Origin: Lumnitzera littorea
Taxonomy: Eukaryota; Streptophyta; Magnoliopsida; Myrtales; Combretaceae
NCBI GenBank assembly: GCA_024138015.1
Contig: JAMXBB010000011.1
Span: 76,813,897-76,877,896 of the forward strand
Reading direction: 5' to 3'
Length of the DNA: 64,000 bases
Shown here in pieces: positions 24,540 to 35,544 of the stretch (the stretch's first letter is position 1; every line of letters begins with the position of its first letter). A program made the position numbers and the translations under genes. Under the pieces are notes generated by a model, which searched no databases, had not been told where the DNA came from, and worked only from the letters and a program-made list of their open reading frames with translations.

Positions 24540-25350
24540 GTTCCAACAACTACTCGTCATCACCAAAACTTTAATACCAAGATAATGTACCTTCATGGAT
24601 GAACACATCAAATATGTAATAGTATTGTGTGGGAAGGAAAAATAAAAGTGGATTTAGTAAAGAGGTTAAGCAAACTTGTAAGCAACTTAGTCGGTATAAC
24701 TTACCATACAAGTCCTTGCAAACCTAAAATCTTACTTGAAATGATGCATAAGTAAAAACCTATGGCCACTCGTCACAAATCTTACTCAAGGATTTGATGA
24801 GAATAACATGAGCTTGGGAAGTTGGAAGCTTCCGCACAAGAACACAATGAAGGAGAATATTTAGTATATTGATGATAAATGATTTGGCTAAGTACAAGTG
24901 AGGCTTTTCTAGTAGCCTCATTAGGGTTACAAGACAATAAGTATTGACCAAAATGGGAAAATTGAAAAAGAAAGAAAAAAAGACACACAACATGGAAATG
25001 TCTAAAAATGGAAAAACAACAAAAGAATATCCTTTAAAAAATAGTATAATGTTAGCAATGGTAGAGATCTGTATTGATTAGAGGTTGGATGCTTTTATAG
25101 TAAGTGCTAATGATTTCCATATGGAGAGGAGGCAAATTTAATTTTCTTAAATTGCTCAAATCCATTCATAAAGATCTTAGGAATAGGTTAGATGAGTCGA
25201 TGGTGTAACCGATCAAGCTATTTAGGTAGGCTAAGGGGTCAGTTTCCTTTATTAAAGAGATTGTAAAGTTTTCATAGGAGCTTAAACACTTCCGATCCCT
25301 CTTCTATTCTAATAAGATTCAACATTTAGATTTGCAAGATTATTCTAAAG
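24540..25350 (-). other. LTR-like block with minus-strand TATA
   Basis: The minus strand carries GCACTTACTATAAAAGC (about 25089-25105), like the TATA contexts at 29857 (ACTTACTATAAATAA) and about 18300 (TTTACTATAAATAG). The three blocks may be LTRs of one family. No TSD was found. The two minus-strand ORFs at 24760-24993 are overlapping frames of this block. Confidence 0.35.
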
Positions 25351-26122
25351 ATTTGTCTATTTAAAAGATTATAACTCATAAACCATAATTACTCGAATTT
25401 TCCTTACATTAATCATACAAATCTACAAACATTACTAAGTGCAATACAATGCCACAATTCTCTAATCTTCATTCTTGCAAATGAACTATATATTAGAACT
25501 CCAAAATATCTAAAAATGTAAGTTGTTTTATTGTGAATTCATAACTCAAAGGAACTATACGAATCCTAATTACCTAAAGATTTGTGCTACCTACTAGATC
25601 TTGTTGTTGATCCCCCACAAAATATAGACTTGAAAAGGATCAACATCCTTAATTAGACTTAAGCATATTGCAATTCTAAAATCGCATGATGGATTTCACT
25701 TACCTCACTTTGTTGATCTTTTCAAATCCTTTGAAATTCTCTGTTACAAATGAAAATGTCACTTAACTTCACTTAACCAAAGCAAAACAACATGTTAGAA
25801 ACCCTAAATTAGAAATCTAGATTTGACTTTGAGAAACAAAATTGTAAAAAATATAACTAAATGAATAATAGAACCCTTACCACTTTCGAGATCCACAGCA
25901 AGCATAAGGGCCTTTAGGGTTTCCTTTACTTTTCCATGCTTGACATCTAGGGTTCTAATAGAGTCTATACAATTTACTGTCGGGAAGCATCCACTCATTC
26001 TTCTACAATTGCCAATAAATTAACTATTATTTATAATAATCGCATGAGTAAGTTTGTTGGTGGAATCCCCAAAGCACCCTAACTTTTAAAATTATTTTGT
26101 CAGAGTGTCTTAGTTCTAATGC
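25351..26122. other. 3' flank of the RLP pseudogene and unassigned DNA
   Basis: AT-rich sequence with a 64-aa minus-strand ORF (25804-25998) of no recognised family. The part next to 26122 matches the 3' flank of the long RLP copy (around 41025-41060), so it is the paralogous 3' UTR. Confidence 0.5.
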
Positions 26123-27263
26123 TTACATGTCATTGCCATGTTGTAAAGAACTCGAATTTTCTTTCAATTGCACTATGCCATTTTCTACTTTATTAACCCT
26201 TCTGTAATCCAACCAACTACCACACCATAAAAAAAGTTGACACCTAAAAACTCATTAAGTGTTGTGAAAGTAGGCCATGTTTATTATGGATTTGATGTGG
26301 CATGATACTATTTTGAAAAGTACCATAAGTTTTTTATAAGGAAGACCCACATAATCCTCTATTTCCATTATATGCATTCGCTAGAAAAGTGTTGAATTGA
26401 CAGCCCTATGGTATAGGTCTTACCTAATGAATATGAGATAAGTTCAAATTCACCAAATACGTGAGTTGTGTTAACTCACTTTACATCCTCCTGACTAACT
26501 CATTTGAAGATAAGTCTAACCATTCTAGTTCCAAGAGCTTACCTAATGATGATAAGATGGCACCCATAAAATGGTTATTACAAAAGTTTAACCCTTTAAG
26601 TGAAATGAGGTTTCCTAATGCATTTAGTATTAGTCCCTCGAAGTTGTTTGAAGATTAATCAAGAATCGAGAAGATTGATAGGGTTCTTTCAAGCTACATC
26701 GCCGGCCCTTTAATTATCACTATTATGGAATCTTGATAATGTATTCCTTATCCAAGGTACTACAACCTTTGCTCATTTTTGTTCTCTAACCTTATGGCTA
26801 TCATTCTCTTAAAGTATGTTTCTGGCAAAAGTCCAAAGAACTTATTAAAAGAAATATCTCGAATTTACAACTAAGGCAAGGGAAATTCTGCACCAAAATG
26901 ACTTATCGTACCATAAAATTGATTAAGCCATAAGACCAATATTCGAAGGTTTGGCATAATATCTAACCAACTTGGAAAAGTGCTACTCATATCATCTATA
27001 GGTCCAAAACTTTAAGCTTTCTACAATTCATTAGGGACTGTGGTAGTTAACCTTCCAATGGTTTCTATTTAAGTGAAAACTTCTCAGGCTATTGTTCTCT
27101 TGAAAGGTAAAGTTAGATATGGAACCAGAGATTTGATTTCCTTGCAAATCCAACACTTTGAGAATGCTGTTAAAGTTTTCTAAGCAATGTAGAATGGTGT
27201 TGTTTAAAAAGTTATTGGAAAGGTCAACATTTTTAGGTTCTTAGCCCGACAAATTGAAGTAAG
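26123..27263 (-). pseudogene. RLP pseudogene, C-terminal part (LRRs, membrane segment, tail)
   Basis: On the minus strand this is the 3' part of a Cf-type LRR receptor-like protein, broken by stops and shifts. It matches the long copy at 41058-43349 down to the island domain (TIKG-like phrase near 26700). It then continues where the long copy has a deletion, with SSNNFEG, final LRRs (ELEWLDLSSNELV), QFNTFLANAYNGNRGLCG (family pattern NDSYxGNxGLCG), a short hydrophobic stretch and a basic tail ending at the TAA at 26123-26125. It ends on the right at the TSD of the copia insertion. Intact relatives are plasma-membrane immune or developmental receptors without a kinase. This one cannot be made because of its stops and the insertion. 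Confidence 0.8.
27259..27263. repeat. Target-site duplication GTAAG, left copy
   Basis: Immediately outside the 5' LTR of the copia element. The identical right copy is at 31106-31110. Confidence 0.9.
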
Positions 27264-27568
27264 TGTAGAAATATATTCACTTTTATTTATTATACAACTA
27301 GACATATTTATATAATGTAGTTAGTTACTATTGTTAGTATATGCTTTAATTTGTTGAACTTAATTTTGTTCATTTGGTTAGGATTAGTTTTACTCGTATA
27401 CATAGTATAAATAGCCTATTGTACATTACTTAACTAATTAATTCAGTATTCTCATTTTTACACTTTTGTTTTCCTCCATTCATATGGATTTCTTCTATTC
27501 ACATGCACATCTTCACAAGCAATCCAGGCACGAAGATCACAATCGAAGTTGAACTGCAACTCCTCACA
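27264..27568 (+). repeat. Copia 5' LTR (305 bp)
   Basis: Begins TGTAGAAATATATTCAC and ends CTCCTCACA. It has a TATA-like GTATAAATAG near 27406 and matches the 3' LTR at 30807-31105 with small indels. Confidence 0.9.
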
Positions 27569-27580
27569 TGGTGTTAAAGC
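27569..27580 (+). other. Copia primer-binding site
   Basis: TGGTGTTAAAGC lies directly after the LTR and resembles the initiator-Met tRNA site TGGTATCAGAGC used by most plant copia elements, with a few changes. Confidence 0.7.
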
Positions 27581-27639
27581 TGACGATGACGTAATGTCTT
27601 CGCCTGTTTTTGCTTTAAATGATGAGTTCTCTTGTAGAG

Positions 27640-28985
27640 TCTATTGGAAATACTATAGTAGATCCATCAATTTCGGATCCACTATTTTTGTCCAATTCTA
27701 ATAATCTAAATATGGTGATTAAAACTCTGATTTTCAATGGACATAATTTCCTAGGTTAGAATCGGTCAATTAAATTAGGGCTTGGGGCAAAATTGAAACT
27801 AGGATTCATAGATGGGTCAGTAGGAAAACCTAGTGATGAGTCATCGGATCTTGTTTGATGGTTATGTTGTGACTATATGGTATGATGTTAGATACTGAAT
27901 TCTATGGGTACTGAAATAGCTTAGAGTTTTATCTATGCTTCGTCTGCAATACAATTATGGGACAAAATAGTTAAACAATATGGGATTTCAAATGGTCCTT
28001 TAGTGTTCAAATTACAATACGATATATGCAATCTTAAGCAACATGACTAGTGTTAGTGCTTATTATAGTAAACTCAAAAAATGTTGGGATGAATTATTGA
28101 AAGTTCAACCATATCCTCATTGTGTTTATGGTTACGTTATGACTATATGGTATGATATTAGATACTGAATTCTATAAGTGCTGAAATAGCTTAGAGTTTT
28201 ATCTATGCTTCTTCTGCAATACAATTATGGGACGAAATAGTTGGACAATATGGGATTCCAAATGGTCCTTTAGTGTTCAAGTTATAATACGATATATGCA
28301 ATCTTAAGCAACATGACTAATATTAGTGCTTATTATAGTAAACTCAAAAAATGTTGGGATTAATTATAGCAAGTTCAATCATATCCTCATTGTGTTTGTG
28401 GTTATATGGAAGCTTGTTATTGTAATTTATGAGATAAATTGGTTGATTTGGAATCATAAACACGGCTAATTCAATTTCTTATGGGTCTCATTGAAGTATA
28501 GGACAATGTTCATAATCAAATCTTGTCTATACAACTCATGCCGTAAGTGAGTAAAGCCTTTTATTTTGTCCAACGAATTGAGAAACAAAGACAAGTCTCA
28601 TCTATTATTTTTAGTGAACCTAATGCTTCTGCTTTTGTTACATAAAGTAAGGTTATTAAGACTGGTAGTGAAAAGAAGAACTTGAAAAGTAAGGTTACTT
28701 ATAAGCATTATAAGATTGATGGACATTCAATTGAAAATTTTTTTCAATTGATAGGATATCACGATTGGTTTAAAGGGAAACGTATTACCAAGGGTAAGGT
28801 TACAAGTGCCAATGTTGTTCTTTTTGAACTAATTGTTAATAATACTCCACTTGAGTATGCACTTGCAAATTCATGTGATGGAGAGTAACAACATTAGACT
28901 TCTGTTGACTTTAATGATCCTCAGCTCATGTAGAGTATGTGTCAGGAGTTTATGAAGTTTATGCAAGGGAAGGGTAGTTAAGCTT
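27640..28985 (+). pseudogene. Copia gag pseudogene
   Basis: The translation with stops reads IKLGLGAKLKLGFIDGSVG, then WLCCDYMV, ILNS and SAIQLWDKI, followed by FKLQYDICNLKQ. This is the order of the UBN2-type copia gag domain. A zinc knuckle is present in decayed form near 28690-28760 (YKHYKIDGHSIENFFQ against a CxxC...H...C pattern), with the Cys residues lost. A 270-bp in-phase duplication lies inside. The 68-aa ORF at 28682-28888 is part of it. Confidence 0.75.
27861..28400 (+). repeat. Tandem duplication inside copia gag, exact 270-bp period
   Basis: Copy 1 is 27861-28130 and copy 2 is 28131-28400. They are highly similar throughout (GACTATATGGTATGAT, CTTAGAGTTTTATCTATGCTT, AATGGTCCTTTAGTGTTCAA). 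The 270-bp length keeps the frame, so the duplication would have added 90 residues to gag. Confidence 0.9.
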
Positions 28986-28996
28986 GTTCTTCTGCG

Positions 28997-29302
28997 ATGG
29001 CCAACAGTATACATTTTGCTAGTATGTTTCATGCTCATACTTTCTACTTTAATGTTCTAGGCAATCATTTAGATTCTTGGATAGTTGACACTGGTGCCAC
29101 AAATCTTATTACACCTTTTCACACTATTTTACATGATGTTGTTGACCTTTTACACCCTATACATGTTAGACTATTTGATGGCAAAGAACTTATTGTTACA
29201 CAAGCAAGCTATGTTTCCCTAAGTCCCACACTTGTTATACACAATGTCTATTTGATACCAACTTTCATACATAATCTTCTTTCTATATGTAGTCTTGTCT
29301 GA
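28997..29302 (+). pseudogene. Copia protease remnant
   Basis: An open stretch of 101 aa contains SWIVDTGATNLIT, the aspartic protease active-site motif (pattern D-S/T-G-A) of copia polyproteins. It is followed by a LFDGKE and LSICSLV region as in the family. It is detached from an intact gag or RT and has no functional start context. A gag-pre-integrase region begins after it, with stops, and ends near 29510. Confidence 0.75.
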
Positions 29303-29512
29303 GACCATCATTTGAATGATCACTTTAAAGCCTTTGAGTGTATCATACAGGACCAAAAAACTAGCACAATAGTGGCCAAAGTTAAGGCAATTAATGGGCT
29401 TTATGTATTGTAAGTAACAAGAGCTCAATAATCCGGTGATGTGACTGGTTCTTTACTCAATTCAGCTTATCTTTCATAGATTTCGAACTATAATTCACCT
29501 TCCATTTAGTAT

Positions 29513-30430
29513 GTCTAGGAGCTCAGTTATCACTAGAACTTACCGTAATAGATTTAAACTAAATTAGGTCCTTTGAGAATCAAACAAAATTAAAGGAAAA
29601 TGGTCTACAATTGAACAAGAGTAACTTATGTGAAGCTGCTTGGAGAATGTGACTCATCAACGAACATAGCACGACTTGATACCTCGCTTAATATGATGCA
29701 CAAGTTAATGTGAAGATTCACTCGTCACTAATCTTGAGCTATTCGGTAAGATTAGATAAAAGTGTATGAAAAATAGACTTGGAGAGGGTTATCTCACAAA
29801 AACAAAATATTCAGTATTAAAATGTAAGTTATTTGTGACTTAGAAGAGAAAAAGATTATTTATAGTAAGTCCCTAAGGTAGCATTATAAATAAAAAAAAA
29901 TTATAAGAAAGTATATACAAAAAGAGGATTCCTAATATATATGAAAAAGGGTAAAAAGGATAAAAGACCAAAAATGGAAAAGTAGTACAATGTCAGACGA
30001 GGTGAAAAAGTGGCAGTACAACATTGGTCTTATATGAATATTCTCTAAGCACAATAAGTGAGAGGGGTTAAAATATTGTGGCAATAAATGGGCCAGGACG
30101 AAAGAGATGGTAGCATGTTAAGAGAAAACTACTTAGCCATGTAAGTGAGTCTCTCGTCACTCAGTAAGAACTTCTTAACAATAGTTGGTTGGATTATCGG
30201 TACAAGGTCCTCGGCAAGAGAATAGTCAGCATCATCATTACCGAGTGTACAAATCATTGTCTGACAATTTAGGGAGCTCAAGGAGTTCAACCACATTCCT
30301 TCAGCGTAAACTTTCTCGTCATTAGTAGGTTATCAAGAGAGAATTCGTCGAGTAAAGAACTAGAGTCTTCGAAGCCATGTGGGAGTAATGGGACCATTGG
30401 TCGGCAATTCATCAGTTCCTCAAGGTTATT
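29513..30430 (-). mobile_element. LTR-like insertion inside the copia element, minus orientation
   Basis: This block has no copia homology. It sits where integrase and RT should be. On the minus strand it begins TGAGGAACTGATG and ends CCTAGACA, and it carries a TATA context ACTTACTATAAATAA (TATA 29857-29864). A matching TSD could not be shown (TAGTA and AGGTT), which fits insertion plus deletion of the flanking copia DNA. Ends are approximate. Confidence 0.5.
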
Positions 30431-30790
30431 GAAGCTATTGTAACTAATTCCACTACTAAGGCTAAATATAGGAGCTTAGGTGCTGTTACAAAGGATCTAT
30501 TCTAGGTCTCGTATATTTTATGTAATCTTGGTTTTTCAATGGAGTTTCCAATTCCTTTAGCTTGTGATAATAGGTCTACCTCATAAATAGCTCACAACCG
30601 TTATTTTCACACTCGAACTAAATATATTGATATTGAAGCTCGTTTTCTTCGCAATCATGTTGCATCCGATTTCTTGAAGCTTGAATATATTCCTTCTATG
30701 GTCCAAGTTGCTAATATTTTTACCAAGGCATTGTTTGCTTCCCAATTGCAAAAGTTATATTTCAAATTAGGCTTATGGAAAACTTGAACT
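30431..30790 (+). pseudogene. Copia RNase H C-terminal remnant
   Basis: The translation reads TTKAKYRSLGAVT (family STEAEYRAL), CDNRS, then EARFLRNHVASDFLKLEYIPS and QVANIFTKAL (family PSxxQxADIFTK), with one stop and one shift. This is the last part of copia RNase H, and it ends close to the polypurine tract as expected. Confidence 0.8.
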
Positions 30791-30793
30791 TAC

Positions 30794-30805
30794 GAGGGGA
30801 GGGGG
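30794..30805 (+). other. Copia polypurine tract
   Basis: GAGGGGAGGGGG lies one base before the 3' LTR, the standard primer for plus-strand synthesis. Confidence 0.85.
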
Positions 30806-30806
30806 T

Positions 30807-31105
30807 TGTAGAAATATATTCACTTTTATTTATTATATAGCTACACATATTTATATAGTATAATTAGTTACTATTGTTAATATACGGTTTAGTTTGTTAA
30901 ACTTAATTTTGTTCATTTATTTAGGATAGTTTTACATGTGTACATAGTATAAATAAGCCACTGTACATTACTTGACTAATTAATTCAATATTCCCCATTT
31001 TTACACTTTTGTTTTCTTCTATTCACTCATACTGTTCACACGCACATCTTCACAAGCAATCCAAGCGAGGAGATCACAATTAGAGTTAGACTGCAACTCT
31101 TCGCA
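30807..31105 (+). repeat. Copia 3' LTR (299 bp)
   Basis: Begins TGTAGAAATATATTCAC and ends CTCTTCGCA. It is directly followed by the right GTAAG target copy (31106-31110). Confidence 0.9.
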
Positions 31106-32580
31106 GTAAGGATATGTCTTACTAATTCATTGTCTAAAATGGAAATGAACGTGATAAAGTCTAGCAAGTAGAGTGGAATCAAGCTATGAAACTTGTTAAA
31201 ATGCAAGTTAAGAAACAACAGGCTAATCCATAGAACTTGCTTTAAGCCTATTAAAAGATTGTGAGAGAGATTTGAGATATGCTAATGAGTTAGACCTAAC
31301 CTGCCCCATCCATGGAGGAAGTCTTCCTTGAATCTAATTACTTAAAAGGTCTAACATATTCAAATTCCTTGCTATCCTTACCAATGAAGAGAATTTAGTT
31401 AAGTTACACCTGAATAGACCTAATAATGGTAGGTTTTGGCGAATTGCCTTCAAAATCATGGTGGATGTGAATAAGAGTTATCATGTTATTTGAAAGATCA
31501 AGTATTTCCAATTTCTTTATCTATGAGAGAATTTTTAGATCTAACTTACAGTTAAACCTATTTGACGATACAACAAAGTAGTAAGATTTGATTGGTTAAT
31601 CATTGAAGGTGGAATTGAACCTTCGAGTTGATTTCCAAACAATTTGATGTTCCTCAATGAGCTTTCTTAGAATTGATTAATGTGACCATTGAGCAAGTTA
31701 TTGCTTAGATCAACATCTATCATGGATGGCACAAATGTATATATGCATTAATCATGTTATTTGAGAAGTCAAGTACACAAGTTTTGTCATTTTGGTAAAT
31801 ATATTGGGTATTGGACCTGAAAAAATATTGGATGGAAGGTAAAACAAAATAACACTCTAAAGGTTGGAAATGCGGGAGGGATTTGACCTATTAACTTATA
31901 TACTGATAGATCCAATCCAGTGAGGTGTTAAATTAGCGAGTGATGTAGGTACCAATTAAAAAAGTTACATTCGCAAAGCCACAAAATTTGTAAGGACTTC
32001 AAATTGCCTATTTCTGCTGGCAATTACCCAGAAAAGCTTGTTGATGGCAAGTCCAAAATCTCTTGTGGACTACTCCAATTTGATCTTGGTAAGTGGCCGC
32101 AGAGATCAAGATTAAGAGACAAATCCAGGTATTTTAGACTTGGTAGTTGTGGCCTTCGTGGAAAGACGAGTGAGAGATTGGTGAAAAGGCGGATCAAATG
32201 AGGGCATGTCTAATCCATCAAAAATAAGGACTCTCAGCTTGCTCAAGTTTTGAAATAACAGGGATGGACTAGTGGATGTTTTGTCTGGAGAAATATCAAA
32301 CGAGTTATTTGACAACCTGTCATTGGTCTTAATGGACAGCAACTTTGTGGATTACGTGGAACTGGATCTTTGTGGGTTGCAGCCAAGGTTAACGCTGATT
32401 ACATCTCCTGTATTTAGATTGCATGTGACGCCGCTCCATGAGCAACAATCTGATGTACTGGTATTCCAACAAGCAACCTTAAGTGGTCTAGGAAATCCCA
32501 AATTTGCTTTACAATGAACTGATTTGCTGCTCTGTAAAATGAGGTTTCTCAATTGAAGCAGGCCGGACTTCTGGTCAAGC
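31106..32580 (-). pseudogene. RLP pseudogene, N-terminal part (LRRNT and LRRs)
   Basis: On the minus strand this continues the same pseudogene across the copia insertion and matches 41705-43225 of the long copy. Recognisable pieces are the LRR N-terminal cap near 32352-32552 (SDCCSWSGVTCNLNTGDVIS) and the following region near 32230-32342 (SPSLLFQNLSKLRVLIFDG). An internal deletion near 32150 removes the LRRs around SLQVLSLHSC, and stops occur in the remaining LRRs. Homology ends near 32580, just before the signal peptide, so the promoter and start codon are gone. It is a same-strand tandem paralogue of the long RLP. Confidence 0.8.
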
Positions 32581-34975
32581 TGACTTCACTGATACTCCTG
32601 TGCACCGCGAAGATAATTATCGGCTTATTGGGAGTTCCTTATTTAAGAAAATTGCAAAAACTGAATTATAATTTAGTTAAAGGCTGTTGAAACGGACAGA
32701 AGGAGACATTGGATGTGGCTGTTGTAACAACTTTTCTCTCATTCTTTTGTTTAGGGGCCACTAACAAGTACCCATTGGACGCCCCTTGACATTTTCCTAT
32801 TAATTAATTGATCAAATGTTGTAATTGATGAATAGAATTCATTGTTTAGCCTTCATAACAACTGTTAATCCGTAAGCACATTGGATTTTCCGGGAAACGA
32901 CTGACTAGAGCTCAAGTTGCTTTGTGTGTGTCTTCCAACGTAATATTCGTTTTTAGATTGGTAGCGGGTAAACTAATTGTGGAAATGACATGAAAAAATT
33001 TAGAAAGACCGACAACCACGACCAAAACATGATCAGCAAAAGAATATCTGTCTATGTTTAACCATCTCTCGTGAGCTCGATTCCAATCCCCTACCAGCCA
33101 GAACAGAGCAGTTAAGGATGAAAAAACATAGGCCAGGACGTGAACCGGCCTCACCTGGAAATGAAGATCTAAGGGCTGCTTCCGGATGGCTAACTATGTG
33201 TATTCGATCTAAGCCAGTCAGAGAAGAACTAATTAGATTAATGATTCTGCATTTCAGAAGGAAGAAGATAAAGACAAATTACGAATGTAGTAAAGACTAT
33301 GTAAGGATCGGTAGATGATGATGGCTGCTTGAGCTTTCTTGAATATGGGATGTAGACTATAGTATGTATAATAAGCATTGACAGATGATGATAGGATGAG
33401 TTTAGAAGTTTTACATCCACCATAATTCTTATCAGACATTGTGGCCGTTGGAGGTGATAGTTTAGGATTAAGACCTCCATAGATTATGGTTGTTATGGTA
33501 TGTTTTCTGTCTTAAGGTCTATATTTTCATATATTGGGATTTTATTAGTATTTACTTACCACTCATAATATACGTAGCGTACTAATACTATTTAAATTTT
33601 TTTTGGATGCTTGAGGCAGTTTTCTTGCTTTTCCCGCTTTTGTGTTTAATTGTAAGTGACGTGTTGCGTGCAACCAAAAAAAGGATGCACCATTTACTTA
33701 TAGGTTATATATAGGAATCCAGAATGTTTAGTCCGTAAACATGGTTTTCAGTTATTACATGTGGATGGTGTAGGCTACTGAGTTTGGAACTGAAACCTAA
33801 GCATCGGTGGTCTTGAATAATATAAGCTTCGAAAGAGTTGAATGTGGCTTCCAAGAGAAGCAACCGTGGCATCACGTACCCGCAAATGTTTTGCCAAACT
33901 TTATCACATATACGGTATAATACATTATTGATCTCTTGACCTAAAATCCATTGCCTGCAAGCAAGCATCCACAATTTTCATACAGAACTACTTAGAGGAC
34001 ATATAATAGGTGGATAACAGTTTGAATTATGGTTTTTCTGAAAAATAACAAGAATAAATATGATTTAATGTAAAGCGTATTTGGTTCAACAAAATAAACA
34101 ATTTAGAATAATTTGCCAAGACTATATTGTTGTCTTCATTCCTTTAATTATAATTATTCAGCATTGAAATATTTTGCCAAAAAAGAATGAAAAATGTCAT
34201 AATAATGTCTAAATATTTACCATAAACGATTTGACAAAGCCACTTATGAAATATAATATGCATTACTCATTTCTATACAAGAATTTAGTTATTTCTATAT
34301 GCATCTTTGTCACATGATCATGAAAACCGTGGGCTAAGCAATAAGTATGTGCCATATAATAGACTAAGCAATTCTTTATTTTCATATGCATGGAAAAAAT
34401 TGTTTCTCTCTCTTGAGTAAATTTGTGGCCGTTAAAAGATCTAAAAATCAGCAATTATAGACCACATTTTTTCTTTTGTTGGCCTAAAATTTACTCCATT
34501 TTAGACTAGCAATTGTGATTATGCTCAGTAGATTGCTGCTACCAGCCAAACCACATACATTAGCATGGCATAAAGGTATTCACATCACCATATGCTTGTT
34601 TTAAATATACTTGCTTCCTATTTGGAAAAAGAAAAAAAAGAAAAAAGAAAAAAAGGAATATGTTTGATTCGCTTGTTCTCTATAACTCATTCAGCTCAAC
34701 AATGAGTTAGAAAGGATATTTGTTTTGTATCCTTAGATTATACATTAAGAAGATGAGCACCACCGCGATATTGGAAGAGTTTGAGAAAATTTCATAACGC
34801 GTAGCTATATTAAGTTGAATTATGCTATTTACCTTATTAAAGAGAAACGAAACATTTTCTTGTAATGGAAACGAGAAGTTTTACCATTGAAGTTTTGCTT
34901 TTGCTTTTGTAATGACAATGACTTTTAATTTATGCAAAAATGTATATTATGATCTGTTTGAAGTGTTTATTAGTA
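32581..34975. other. Intergenic DNA with unrecognised minus-strand ORFs
   Basis: ORFs at 32912-33154 and 33705-33974 (both minus) have protein-like composition in places (KVWQNICGYVMPRLLLLEA in the latter) but no family was recognised. They may be fragments of captured or decayed genes. The rest is AT-rich with an A-rich tract near 34625-34655. Confidence 0.4.
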
Positions 34976-35300
34976 GGAACATATAAGACGAGTCTATTTA
35001 CAAGTTATTCGAATTCAACCCGATAATTACTCGAATTTAACTTAACTATAATCAAGTTAACTCAAGCTCGAGCTATTTGAATAGCTTATTAAATAAGTGT
35101 AATCGAATTTGAGTCAAGTTTGGATATTGGTGGAATTCGACTCGACTGTAGATATTATTATTATTTAAAAATTATCGAGTCAAAATAAGTTTAATTGAAT
35201 TAAGTCAAGTTTATTGAGTATCATTTCAAGTCGAGTTTGAGCTTATAATTATAAGCTCGATTGAGTTTGAAATTGAGTTTAAACTTTAAAATTTTGAAAA
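34976..35300. repeat. TCGAGT/ACTCGA-rich dispersed repeat fragment
   Basis: Words such as TCGAATTTGAGTCAAG, AAGCTCGAGC, ATCGAGTCAA and CAAGTCGAGTTTGAGC recur on both strands. This vocabulary is common in old plant transposon debris. No ends or TSD were found. Confidence 0.4.
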
Positions 35301-35487
35301 TATTCTCTAAAGAGAATCCCTTAGGAAAAGTGATCAACCATCTCTCTAGAACCTAACGTAATGTAGAATCTTCTTGGAGATAGGTCGTTACATTATTTAA
35401 TTAACCTACATGGTGAATAGTTTTCACTAGTTGACTAAAGATTCACTGAATATTATAAAAAAGAAATAAATAAAAGAATTCTTTCAA

Positions 35488-35499
35488 TTTTTTTTTTTT
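35488..35499 (-). other. LINE poly(A) tail
   Basis: Twelve T on the plus strand, equal to A12 at the 3' end of the minus-strand LINE, directly after TTTATGATTACTGG on that strand. Confidence 0.8.
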
Positions 35500-35544
35500 C
35501 CAGTAATCATAAACTTCATTAACTATTTCAAAGTTTTGTTCACA

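Larger units (their letters stand above)
27264..31105 (+). mobile_element. Degenerate Ty1/copia LTR retrotransposon inserted in the RLP pseudogene
   Basis: Two LTRs (27264-27568 and 30807-31105, both TG...CA), a primer-binding site, a polypurine tract and a perfect 5-bp TSD define the ends. The interior has a UBN2-type copia gag, a protease motif and the RNase H tail, but integrase and most of RT are missing. An LTR-like block of another family (about 29513-30430) occupies that place. The RLP sequence resumes on both sides. The two LTRs differ at many sites, so the insertion is old. The coding parts have multiple stops, so it is not autonomous. Confidence 0.9.

Noticed and set aside
29080..30790. 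Copia or gypsy coding stretches as domesticated host genes
   Set aside because: Every pol region here has frequent stops, lost catalytic residues or lost domains, so none looks under selection.
32912..33974. Minus-strand ORFs at 32912-33154 and 33705-33974 as genes
   Set aside because: Short, no start context or splice structure that I can support, and no recognised domain; left as unassigned.
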